64,000 nucleotides of DNA, taken from Aphrophora alni. Taxonomy: Eukaryota > Arthropoda > Insecta > Hemiptera > Aphrophoridae. The notes under the pieces were generated by a model. The model was given only the letters and a program-made list of their open reading frames with translations. It ran no database searches and was not told the origin of the DNA. Positions 33,256-43,330 of this stretch are shown here, piece by piece. Each line of letters begins with the position of its first letter. Position 1 is the first letter of the stretch. The translations under genes were made by a program, and so were the position numbers. The DNA lies in assembly GCA_963513935.1 (NCBI GenBank), contig OY740774.1, forward strand, positions 28,477,949 through 28,541,948. The letters are read 5' to 3'.

Positions 33256-35503
33256 TATATTATAAGTATATCGGGTGCCAATTTTACCCGGGCCATCATT
33301 GTGATCTCTGTAACTACAAGGCAATTAAAAATATAAAATTAGAATTTCGGAATTCGTCCGCCTTTTTTCCCAACTTTATAATCTTTATGGAACTACCTAT
33401 AATATTTTCAGATTCTATACAACATTTTGTGATTTGTTTTATTCTTGACATAATTTTTGTAACTCAACCGTTTAGGAGTTAGAGCCCTCAAAGTACCATT
33501 TTATAATTATTTAAAATTGAATTGAACAATTAAATGACAATACTGTGAAGTCGACAAGTAAAAATATAAAATGCTTTATTGATGTACAATTGTTGAACTA
33601 ACTTATTTGTCAACTTTACAATAATGTCATTTAAATGTTAAATTTAAATAATTATAATTATAATTAATTATTTTAATAATAAAATAGTTATGATGTGTAG
33701 AATCTAAAAGCACAATAATTTATAGTGAGTTTCATAAGAAATTTTAAAGTTAGTCACCATATTGGAAAATAGCGAACAAATATCAAAATTTCAATTATAT
33801 ATATATATTTATAATGGTCACTAGAAATAAGTGAAGTTCTTCATTTAAAATTTGTTGTAAATCTTTTAATTTCAGAGATCACAATGATTGTTAAAATGGA
33901 CATCCTGTATACTTAAAGTATAAAATTATCTTTCAAACATTTTGTTAAAAAATCCACAAAAAAGTGCTAAGGAGGAAACCCTCTATGCAAACATAACTTC
34001 CATAATATGATAGAGGAAAAGTCGGTAATAGAGAAACTTTCATTTTTCCCGTCTGAAAGTAATATATAGACTATTATTTTTAGGAAGATAATTTGGAATA
34101 TTATTTTTGATATTAGGTTTACGAGAAAGTTATTTCAACTTTTTAAACACTTTATTTATAACTAATATGTGTCTTTTTATACCCTTCTAAGTAAGATATC
34201 TTATGCATAAAAGCTCTTTTCAGCACAAGTACACCGCACCAATAGCCTAAGTCAATATTTGTCCCTCCAATATTCAGTACCCTACTAATTATGTTAATGA
34301 GTTGTTTGCTTAATTAACCCCCGTTATCATTGGTGTGTCTTTTATGTATTAAAGGTGACTTTAAAGTTAATTTCATTATGTATAAAGGTCTAGTCTACTA
34401 CATCTAATTACTTAATCTACATTAGCCAGGCAAAGGTTGATATTTTACTCAAGGCAAATTTGCTTTGTTTTGTTTTGACATGTAGCGCCCTCTCTCGGAC
34501 TAATCAAGTAATGTATTCCATTCACTGCGCTTTGTTGTAATTTAGAAAATTAAAAGAGGTTAGGTTAATCATGTATTTTAGGATTAGCCTGATGGAGGGA
34601 TGATAAGGTTGAATTTTACTCTTGTAATTAGCGTTAATTATATTTACTTCTTTCTCTATCTTAAAGAAAAAGATGTTCGTTTTATGTTTTTATCAGCTTT
34701 GGATTTCCTTTATCCCCTTATCTTTCTCTCCTTAAATATATTAAGGTTCTGGTGTAACCATCGTTTCAATGCATATAATGTGGAATATAAGTTAGATTAG
34801 AACTCTCCGAACCATTATCACTCCTAAAGACTCATTATGTGCAAAAACCTTTCCAAGTTTTCGTCAAACAAATAATCAAAGTCGATTATTTCAATGGTCG
34901 ATTTTGCTTCCACCTTATATGTAGGACTCCACAAGATCCTCACATATTCTCTCTAGACTTCTTATGAATCCACATGAGGATCTGTACACTTACCAGAAGG
35001 TGTTTTTGTTCATTTATGCACAACTATAGCTTATTGTAAGGTTTTTTGGATGCATGCTATTTTTTTCACTTATTCACAGTTAATGCTTATTTAATGTGTG
35101 TTTACTACATTTAACTAAAATGTTGGTATTTCAGGTTAAATTTCGTGGCTGATCTTTAGGTTAGTTTTACAAGTGTAGGACACAAGGTTCAATCTAAAGT
35201 TTCTTGTAAAGTTCAGCACTAAAGTTTCCTCGTGAACTTTATTTAGTTCCGTTTAATTAGCTGAGATGTGAGTCGTCCCCTCTTTCTCTTCCTCAAAGCT
35301 TGCTCTTAGTAACACATCTTTGTCAACGACTAAAATTGAGGGCAATAAAGCAGAGAACAGTTTAAGACGCATCCTACATTGGCTGTTAGGTGATACAACT
35401 AATTTAATTGCTGTATTTGTACACCATCTTACTTTATTTATGTATTTGTTTTACTTCAGTTACACGAATAATACAGATGTTCAATGAGCACCGGTGAATG
35501 TGA
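33256..35503. other. AT-rich sequence, nothing recognised
   Basis: No supported feature. A 66-codon frame at 34600-34800 is hydrophobic and unremarkable. Confidence 0.4.
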
Positions 35504-35828
35504 ACAATATAAAACACTGAAACCCCTACCACAAGTTTGGTACAATAACACACACAAATAAAATAAAATAAAATATTTATTTGCCTTATGTTATTATAGT
35601 TCCATGATGTACATTTCGGTAACCAAGTAACCATCATCGGGAGGGATCTGAAATAATAGAAAATCAAATCAGATCTCTCCGATGATGTGGTAACTTAGTT
35701 ACCGAAATGTACATCAGGGAACTATAAAAACATAAGGCAAATAAATATTTTATTTTATTTTATTTGGGTGTGTGTGTGTGCGTTATTGTACCAAACTTGT
35801 GATAGGGGCTTCAGTGTTTTATATTGTA
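35504..35828. mobile_element. Fold-back element with hammerhead-like motifs
   Basis: Two arms of about 150 bp (35504-35651 and 35669-35828) are inverted copies separated by 17 bp. Shared in both: ACAATATAAAACACTGAA, CACAAGTTTGGTACAATAA, an AAATA-rich stretch, ATTTATTTGCCTTATG, ATAGTTCC, GATGTACATTTCGGTAAC and CATCATCGG, then a GAGATCTGA-like end. Transcribed from either strand, each arm reads CCGATGATG, a stem, CGAAATGTACATC. No protein-coding capacity. I infer a non-autonomous, hammerhead-bearing retroelement derivative (Penelope-like or retrozyme-like), because paired inverted copies carrying this motif are otherwise hard to explain. Confidence 0.75.
35674..35720 (+). ncRNA. Hammerhead-ribozyme-like fold
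   Basis: Read 5' to 3' on the plus strand, helix I is 35674-35678 paired with 35716-35720 (five pairs, one G-U). The first core box is CCGATGA at 35679-35685. Helix II is GGTAAC 35689-35694 with GTTACC 35698-35703 and a TTA loop. The second core box GAA is at 35704-35706. Helix III is the self-complementary ATGTACAT at 35707-35714. The expected cleavage nucleotide is C35715. All three helices are in the order of a type I hammerhead. Deviations: core position 4 is C instead of T, and three bases (TGT) separate the core box from helix II. Activity is therefore doubtful, but the architecture is complete. Confidence 0.5.
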
Positions 35829-36409
35829 CGAAGAATAACGAAAATATTTTGATGGAAAAAATAAACTTTGAAATCATTCGGATGATATATTCGTAAAGAT
35901 CCCTGGTACTAAAAATGTATAGACCTAGTTTTGTAATGTATAAATAAATAAACATTGCCCAAAATTTCTCTCTGCCTATTCCCAATTGAAAAACTATTCT
36001 TAGGCAAAAATGTCAGTTTGTTAGTTTTCACCAAAAAGTGGAAACAATCATAGACGCTGTTTTATATTTTGTAAATATTACAAACAATTTTAGATATTTG
36101 CTTATGACCTAAACTAGTTTCGTCAAAGTTTATTTCGTTTTTTGGATCCTTAGCAGTATTTATTTTATTGTTTGCGATTTTACACACTGTTTGGGTCATT
36201 AATTTTTTCATTTCATCGTAATTTATATAAAATCATCGATTTCGAGAAATTACGTCTTTTATAACAGTACCATGTCAGTTTTTTTATCAAAAATTTAGGA
36301 ACACAATTTTTGGAGAGATGGCAGTCAATGTGTTCTTTGGGGTCTTTAAAAGTATGTGTGAAAAATGTAATTTAAAATTGTTAAATCAGATTTTGAGAAT
36401 CATTTTCAA
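35829..36409. other. AT-rich sequence, nothing recognised
   Basis: No supported feature. Confidence 0.35.
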
Positions 36410-36660
36410 TATTTCCCTGTTAATATAGGTGTTTTCCTGTCAAGTGATATATTTTCGATACTTCCCGTAGAAATTTTGTTGTTTCCCTAAGTAATTTCGA
36501 TGTTTTCTTATCAATGGTTAGTTGTGATGTTTCCATGCGTAATTTAGATGTTTTCTTATCAATGGTTAATTAGTGAAGTTTCCGTGCGTAATATAGATGT
36601 TTTCTTATCCATGGATAATTTGTGATTTGTCCCTGAGTAATTTATATCTTTTCTTTAAAA
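36410..36660 (+). repeat. Degenerate 49-58-bp tandem repeat, about five units
   Basis: Units contain GTTTCCATGCGTAATTTAGA, TGTTTTCTTATCAATGG and TTAATT. Best copies start at 36481, 36539, 36588 and about 36627. Confidence 0.8.
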
Positions 36661-37819
36661 TATTTCGTTTTTCATTTGTTTAAAATATGTATACTATTTA
36701 TTTGTTTATACTTTGGTTTTGTTTATCGGTATGTGCTATAGTTTGTACCATGTTTATACAACGATTGTTTCTGTTCGTAGAGTTTACTTCGAGGGGGGGG
36801 GGGCAAAGTTAGATTTTAAATCATTTTTGATGCAGATTAGAAAAGTTTCGGTATTTATTCAGCGCAATGTAGTAAAAGTAAGGAACTAAAATTAGCAGCC
36901 AATGCTAGAATTATAGCGAAGGGTGTAAACTTACATTAAACTATTCTAGTTTATTTTATTAACCTTAATGATATGGATTTCTTAATATCAACGTTGATTT
37001 TTTTAAACAAGTGGATACATCGAAATGACGAAAAGTAAATTCTCGAATGATGTGCGGAGATATGCATTTTGTACCACTGGATGTCTATTTTACTAATTTA
37101 AAAGCGTTATACTGAAGTATGTTTAACTCTTTACGTACAAATAGAGTATAAATTGATAAAAATTATTAAATCAAATACCCAGAATGGATTATCCTATCTG
37201 GGAATTATACAGACGTGCAATTCAATCCAATTCGTCCACAATATTGTACGATCAAATACACTGCACTTTATTAAAGCTTTTTCAGCAACGTTCGTTTACA
37301 GTTACAATCGAATGTTTTCATTTAATTTGTATTCCCGGACAAATCTCTGGAATAGACATTAATAAAACCTTTTTGTTTGTTGAACGGTGTAATCGCTTCA
37401 AATATTTTATTAAAACTGTGTTCACACGTGCAACAGTATAACTCTTTTTGTCTGCAATCGTCGCTTCGTTGATAGAAATTAAGGCAGTAAAAATGTGAAG
37501 TGATCTGTTAATAACTTATTCCTTATTGTTTATTTCTTCCTTTCTTCACTGTATAACCCTACGTTGGTCTAGTAGCTATGGCTGAATGAGAAGCTCTGGA
37601 TTTAGCGGAGTTTAAAAAGTTACGATGTTGGCTGTTACTGAGTTGGGAACTACTATTTGTAGCGAATTCTGGCTTAAATAACTGTGACGGATATTCATTA
37701 CACGTTTGTAGGTAGTTCACCGGCTGTTGCGTCACAAAATTATTAGGGGATCTGTCCAGAAAGTATCCTACTATATAATATTAACACATTCATACTTTGC
37801 GTAGGATAATAACGTTTAA
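36661..37819. other. AT-rich sequence, nothing recognised
   Basis: Overlapping ATG frames at 37153-37362 and 37184-37441 match nothing known and lack splice context. A G-run (10 G) lies near 36795. Confidence 0.35.
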
Positions 37820-38340
37820 ATTATTTTTGTATCCTATACACAATTTGGTAAACGTTTCTTCCACTTTTCAAAAGAGTCTACACGTTCTTTTGAAATCGCC
37901 ATCACTTGCTTCGTCTAATTGTACTTAGTTTCATCTATGGCCTGAATCTTCCCTTTTTTTATTGTGATTTTACTTTTAGGAAAAGCTTCAAGTTTTAGTA
38001 ACCCCATTATGGGCTGTACAATGACTGAGAAACGGGTTAACTTTGCCAAAAAACAAAACCTCCTCAAGATGGTAGAATGGACAGTTGTATTGTCATGATA
38101 AAGCTGTCTATAACCATTTTTTCCATTGTCTTAAGGAACGATACATTTTTCATGATAATTCTAAAAGAGTTGTTTTAGAATCCACACACCATTCTTAATT
38201 TCCTACACCAACAGTGGCTGATTTTAATAGACCGCAGCCCGTATTTGTTCATCATTCTTCCAAAGGCATTCCAAAAAGTGGAACATTTTCAATAGAACAA
38301 ATGTTCAAGTTTAAGCCAGTTTAGATATGTTGATCTATTT
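37820..38340 (-). pseudogene. Mariner-family transposase, C-terminal half remnant
   Basis: From 38100 down to 37832 on the minus strand one frame is open except for a single TAG. It reads YHDNTTVHSTILRRFCFLAK, LTRFSVIVQPIMGLLKLEAF, PKSKITIKKGKIQAIDETKY, then a stop, TKQVMAISKERVDSFEKWKK and RLPNCV. This aligns with classic mariner transposases: the HDNAP-H box holding the second catalytic Asp, the PYSPDLAP-D box (here decayed, catalytic Asp lost), the FPKLK---KG motif, then the F--W--R---C terminal helix. Upstream to about 38340 a weaker region in shifted frames is compatible with the rest of the catalytic domain. The single stop over about 89 codons suggests it is younger than the relic at 22.4-23.2 kb. 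Confidence 0.78.
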
Positions 38341-39422
38341 CCACTAGTAAGTAGCCTCCCCTCCCCCTCAAATGCTTGTTTTTTGGGAAATACATTACTG
38401 CAATACAAGATTTTTTTACCCACAAATATTTAATGTATTCCTATAGAGCTCGCAACTGGCAGTCCGTATCAAATATGGGTCTTGTGATCGTTCTATCCAC
38501 GTCTCTCCAAAAATGCTGGTTCGTTTACCGGTTATAAAACCCCCAGGAAATTGTTTACATAGTTGTTATAAAACGTAATATCTCATAATTGGTCCTACCG
38601 ATTTCGTTCAAATTTTAATATGAAGATTAATAACTTAAACCCGTGTGAAAAATCGGTAATAAAAGAATGGTAAAATTAAGTTTTTGCAAAAAATGAATTG
38701 AACGTCATCACTAAAAGCTTGCTTTTTAATGAAATTTACATTTCAAGAATGGTTTAAAGAAAAATAACGGTTTATGATACAACCGAAGCAAGTTTAAACT
38801 CATATTTAAATATATAAATATTGGACAAAACGGCGTCCTTGGTATATTTTAACAATATGATTGATGAGAAACTAACATTTTTGGTTTCGATTAGTTTGGT
38901 TAATTTTTATATGCTTTAGGTGATAGGTGAGTGAGAAAGTTTGTGCAATGAATAACTAGATTTGTAGTTTTAAATAACTAACGTTTTATCACTTTTGGGA
39001 CTATATTTATATATTACATTTAATTTAGATAATAAATTCCCTGTGTCTATAATCCAATATATAAATTGATCCTAATTTACACTACGTATTAATACAACAT
39101 ATTAAACCCCCGGTATGGACGTGATCAGAAGGGGACAACTACAGCTCCAGGATTTACGTGTCATAATTTATTTAAACCTTAATATCGATTTGTAGCCGTG
39201 AAGTTTCTAGGATATTGTTAGCATTAATCATTAACTCCTTCCTTCTACTTGACGAGAAGGCTGTAAATAAGACATGACCTTCCTTTTAAATCCGTCAATT
39301 TACTTTCAAGGGTAATCTATATTAAATTGCGTTACGAAATCTCGCAAAAAATACAATATTTACATTTTAGAATTCTGGTTCAATTCTAAGAGCGTAAGTT
39401 GTTATTATACACGTTTTTATTT

Positions 39423-39424
<2 letters not shown>
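38341..39424. other. AT-rich sequence with a dispersed repeat phrase
   Basis: The phrase GGTGATAGGTGAGTG, then GAAAGTTTGTGCAA, at 38921-38949 is shared with 18802-18830 in the same orientation. Nothing else recognised. Confidence 0.4.
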
Positions 39425-39507
<83 letters not shown>

Positions 39508-39510
39508 CTC
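39425..39510 (+). repeat. (TC)n microsatellite, ~86 bp
   Basis: Uninterrupted TC run with one CG near the end. Complement of the AG microsatellite type at 16.2 kb. Confidence 0.97.
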
Positions 39511-40339
39511 GGGAGAAAAATATTATGACGAAGAAAATTTGTTTATGAATAAATAAGTTTTCCTTCTCAGGTCGTAATTTATTTGTTTTGTTTTTAATAA
39601 AACATTTATCAGTATTAATTTCTCCGAATCCGATTTGCTCAAGCTGAACATTAAACATGAGCAGTAGTCGGATTGTGTAAAATTTTAACGAACTGGGTCA
39701 CCAGCCAACCAATAGTTTAAGGCAACCATAAATCCAGGGTTAATGTACACCGATAGATATGAGATCTAATTGTCTATCATTGCATTAATGGTAAATCAAA
39801 ATCACAGGACAAAGAGCAAGCCAGCGATATCGCATTTATCTTATATTATTTACTCTTCTCCCTTGATCTATGAATATGTAACGTCACTCTTATAGGCAAT
39901 AGACGGTAAACATTGGTTTTACAAGAAATACTTATTTAATGTTTTGAAATGGTCCAGGTGTAACGCCTGGATTATTTTCCACAGAATCGCCATTTGTTTT
40001 GCAAACAAGAAGTGTGAACGTTAGAGGGGAGGAATAAAATAAAAGTTGTACAATATACGATGTAACAGTATAAAACAATAAAGGACTTGCGTGTTATGTA
40101 TGTTTAATTTTTGACAATGGAGAGTTCTAGCATTTACTTCATAATGGCAGAATTTATATAATAGTCATATTGATTATTAAAGATAGTCATTTACAATATT
40201 ACCAATACCCAAACAACAATCCACGAAAATATGACATCCTTATTAATTTGACTGTTTTAATATTTGTCCCAAATTTATTCATAGTGGTTGATAAAAAGAA
40301 TGGTTATTATACGAACAGCCTTATATATATAATTAACTC
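39511..40339. other. AT-rich sequence, nothing recognised
   Basis: No supported feature. Confidence 0.4.
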
Positions 40340-40500
40340 CTCCCCCTCCTCCGCAGTATACCGTCAAAAGTTTTGACCACTGTAGTTTGACTGATCTTCA
40401 GATTTCATGGCCTCAGGAAACTGAAGTAGTGGTTTTACTTCACCGTCCGTTCATCGTCGTTGTTATTGTCGTCTGTACGTGTTAGCTTGATAACTATGGC
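40340..40500 (+). repeat. Long SINE-like repeat family L, internal fragment
   Basis: CACCGTCCGTTCATCGTCGT, then GTTATTGTCGTCTGTACGTG and GCTTGATAAC, is the CpG-rich block of the family; the rest is missing. Confidence 0.55.
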
Positions 40501-40601
40501 TTTCACAAAAATAAAGATTGGACATGGCATTTGCTATAGAAAAGAGAATCTGACTGCTGTACTTGTTTATGTTGGAAAAGTAACCTTTACGAAAAGTTCT
40601 A

Positions 40602-41330
40602 GTAGCCCAGCGATTTAAGTCGTTAGTTTCTGATTTTAATAGTTTAACAAAACATACACTTGGAGAAAAATTGATTCATTGGGGGGGGGATAACGGAAAA
40701 GAGCCATTGTTTCTTCCAATTATGTCTGGTGGTCCCTTAAACATAGTAGATATAAAAAAAATAAAAATTATAAAGATTTATAGAAAATGTGTTTAGTGGC
40801 AGTAAGGCTGATGGGTTCGATTTCCATTTAGGACTTAAGACGGGGGAAGGGGGCTCACTTGACGTTGGTTGACATGTTGAAAGTTTATAGGATTGGTTAG
40901 AATTTGGTTTGTAATTTAACTTATCCAGAATACAAAGTATAGGGGTCCGTTTTTGGTTGATTCATAGTCTCAGAAGACAGTAAAAATTTTCGACAACCCA
41001 TCTGTTCGTTATCGTTGTCGCTGTCATCAACGTAAACACGATAACCGCTAAATTATACTGTGCTCATATAGAACCCTATTGAAATTCAGAAAAGAATTGA
41101 AAATATAAAAATAGCGTCAATTTTAAATAGGTTGCAATTCTGCGTGTAATGATGTCATTCCTACTTATTGTCCAAAATGTAATATCAAACCCCGAACCCC
41201 AAGAAAATTTGATATTCGTATAGTTAAGTGATCCAGGGCCGACACGAGAGTGGAAGCTTCTTCACATTTATACAAGTTTGAGGCCCATCAGGCTCCAGAT
41301 ACTAACACAAAAGGACTTTTGATCTACAAA
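40602..41330 (+). mobile_element. Long tRNA-headed SINE (family L), interrupted copy
   Basis: Head: TAGCCCAGCGATTTAAGTCG at about 40605 corresponds to the A box, and GATGGGTTCGATTTCC at 40810-40825 to the B box. Between them about 140 bp is inserted (about 40650-40790) compared with the copy at 56.33 kb. Body: GGGGGAAGGGGGCTCACTTG, AGAATACAAAGTATAGGGGT, TTTTCGACAACCCATCTGTT, GTTATCGTTGTCGCTGTCAT and AACACGATAAC, then a tail to CATCAGGCTCCAG. The order head, linker, CpG-rich block, tail indicates a composite element about 600-700 bp long without the insertion, large for a SINE. Confidence 0.65.
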
Positions 41331-41649
41331 TACAATTTAACATTTCCATCAAGGCTCAGGGAACCAATTTTTATTCATTAAATTTAAAGGATCTACATTG
41401 TATGATTAACTTGCTTTATTACCACGATGGCGACCATCATCTTGTTTTTTTTATCGAATTGTCTCTGTAAATATACGCTTAAAAGAAGTTTACACAAATA
41501 GAATTGATTAATTACACTGGAACACACTTTCGTTGAGAGGAAAACATTTCATTGAGTTATATTTTTTAAATCTTTGACCCACCGTATTTTAGCCTCGACT
41601 GTTTCAATTTCCCCTACTTTTTGTGTGTCTGCCTTTCTGTCTACATACA
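41331..41649. other. Unassigned sequence
   Basis: Nothing recognised apart from a GATGGCGACCATCATCTTG phrase resembling the GCCGCCAT-type units. Confidence 0.35.
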
Positions 41650-42643
41650 AGGAGTGTTGCACAATGGTGTTGTCTTGCCACGTACAAAGTGACGTTTATA
41701 TATATCGTTCTCCTTTGTATTCCATGTGAAATATTTTACTTAAAATGAACACGTATTTGTATCGTGAAATGTGTTCTGAATGTAGTTATTGTACAAAACG
41801 TTGTGAAACAGTTAAACTTTTTAACTTCAGGTATATTTACCTCTTCCTTGAAATTGGGGTTTTAGAAGTGCATCTTAAAAATAATTAAATATAAATTCCA
41901 ACTGAATTTATTACAAAACTGCGATAACTTTGAAAATTATCTTCCTCCGTGCAGCGACACGCTACCCATTTGTATCGTTACGCTAAATTGTATGTAAATA
42001 TAATTGTATACAGTTGTAAAAAAACACTGAATTACTCAAGGCCGTGCAGAGTGGGGGGGACATGGGCACGCACTTGGTTGAATTGCAACCTATAAATACA
42101 AGCCGTATCGACTTCGAAATCATTCTGTTTCACAGAGTCATCCAGAGCACTCGTATCTCTCTCTCCCTCTGGCTGCTTCTGTTACCTAATTTCTCGTTTT
42201 CTTTTTTTGTTCCTTACTGTCTTTCCTACCGTGGTCTGTCGGCTAATTCCGCTAGCACGGATACCTCGTTCGTTGTCTGAAGGCCGATCTCTTCGAGACA
42301 GCGTTACCTCTGTGGTCTGTCGGCTGATCCCGGCAGTACGCACTTTCCCGTTCGTTGTCTGAAGGCTGATCTCTCCAGGACGAACGTTTCAAATATCCGA
42401 ATGGTCTGTCGGTTGTTACCGTCGCACTCTACCTCCTTCGCTGCCTGAAGGCCGATTCCCACGGGACCAATCGTTATACAATTTTAGAATAACATTTTTG
42501 CAACTAATCGGAACGATCTTAGTAAAATATTAAAAATTGTATTTTCCATTTTAATTTGGCGACTCAAAACAGTTACGGTTAGATTCTATGACATGACCGC
42601 TGATAATTTGACTAAGAATACAGCGCGTTGTTGTAAGTATTAA
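41650..42643 (+). mobile_element. LTR retrotransposon remnant: LTR, PBS and gag start
   Basis: A consensus TATA box TATAAATA at 42091-42098 is followed about 28 bp on by an initiator-like TCATTCT. Downstream are three GC-richer tandem units (42231-42475). The left part ends at TTTTAATT, followed by TGGCGACTCAAAACAG at 42557, which has the position and TGG start of a primer-binding site of Gypsy-type elements. Only about 20 nt later ATG 42593 opens MTADNLTKNTARCCKY and stops at 42643. That is where gag would start, so gag is broken. The 5' limit is uncertain (about 41.65 kb at the earliest) and no protease, RT, integrase or second LTR is present in the window. Annotated as a remnant. Confidence 0.4.
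42231..42475 (+). repeat. Three 81-89-bp tandem units
   Basis: Each unit starts GTGGTCTGTCGG (starts at about 42233, 42314 and 42403), continues with a CG-rich spacer, then CGTTCGTTGTCTGAAGGCCG, ATCTCT and a GAGAC or GGACGA end. They lie in the presumed transcribed part of the LTR. Confidence 0.75.
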
Positions 42644-43330
42644 ATATAATAACGGGAACGAGGCAAAGAGTCGTACAACAAATAAACTTCAAATTGAAAA
42701 AAAATATTTCAACTGTTTTCTAAAACTATTTCACGGGAAGTTTTTGCTTAACCTAAAAATTCAAAATTTCCTCATTCACTATTTTTTAATATATTAATAT
42801 ACTCTATTTATATTTGTTTTCTTGTTTTAAAACGTTAAACAAATATTAATACAATTTTTATTTTCGTTTCAGTTTTTCTTCAGTTCCTTTAGATTTGCTA
42901 TAATACTTGATATAATTTTCCTGTAACTTATATACTCGTACAGTCATCAAAGTAAAATGCAATAAAATATAAACATTAGTCGGGTAATTTAAGCTTCAAT
43001 TAATTGGGTTTACCAATTCCGAGTGGTGTGGGTAATGTTTCTTTTTTTTCCGTCCAATAATCTAAAATTTACATACATAGATGAGTACAGCATAATATAT
43101 TATTTACTATCACTTTGATCCCAATGACTACAAATCCAGAAGGAAGCCAATGGCAAAGCATTTTACTTTTGTTATTTGACCCGGTGAGTCGTGTTTTTTT
43201 TCAAGAGTACAGTAGCTGTGTTATTATTTACTGTTACTTTGTAGTCTCAATAAATATTGTTGTGCGTCATCACGAACTATAGATCTACAATAAACAATCC
43301 CACTCCCCTCCAAGTCATTTTGTTTGGGTA
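42644..43330. other. AT-rich sequence, nothing recognised
   Basis: No supported feature between the LTR remnant and the satellite array. Confidence 0.4.

Noticed and set aside
37184..37441. 85-codon ATG frame, overlapping another at 37153-37362
   Set aside because: No recognisable domain, overlapping frames of similar length, and typical of chance frames in this base composition.
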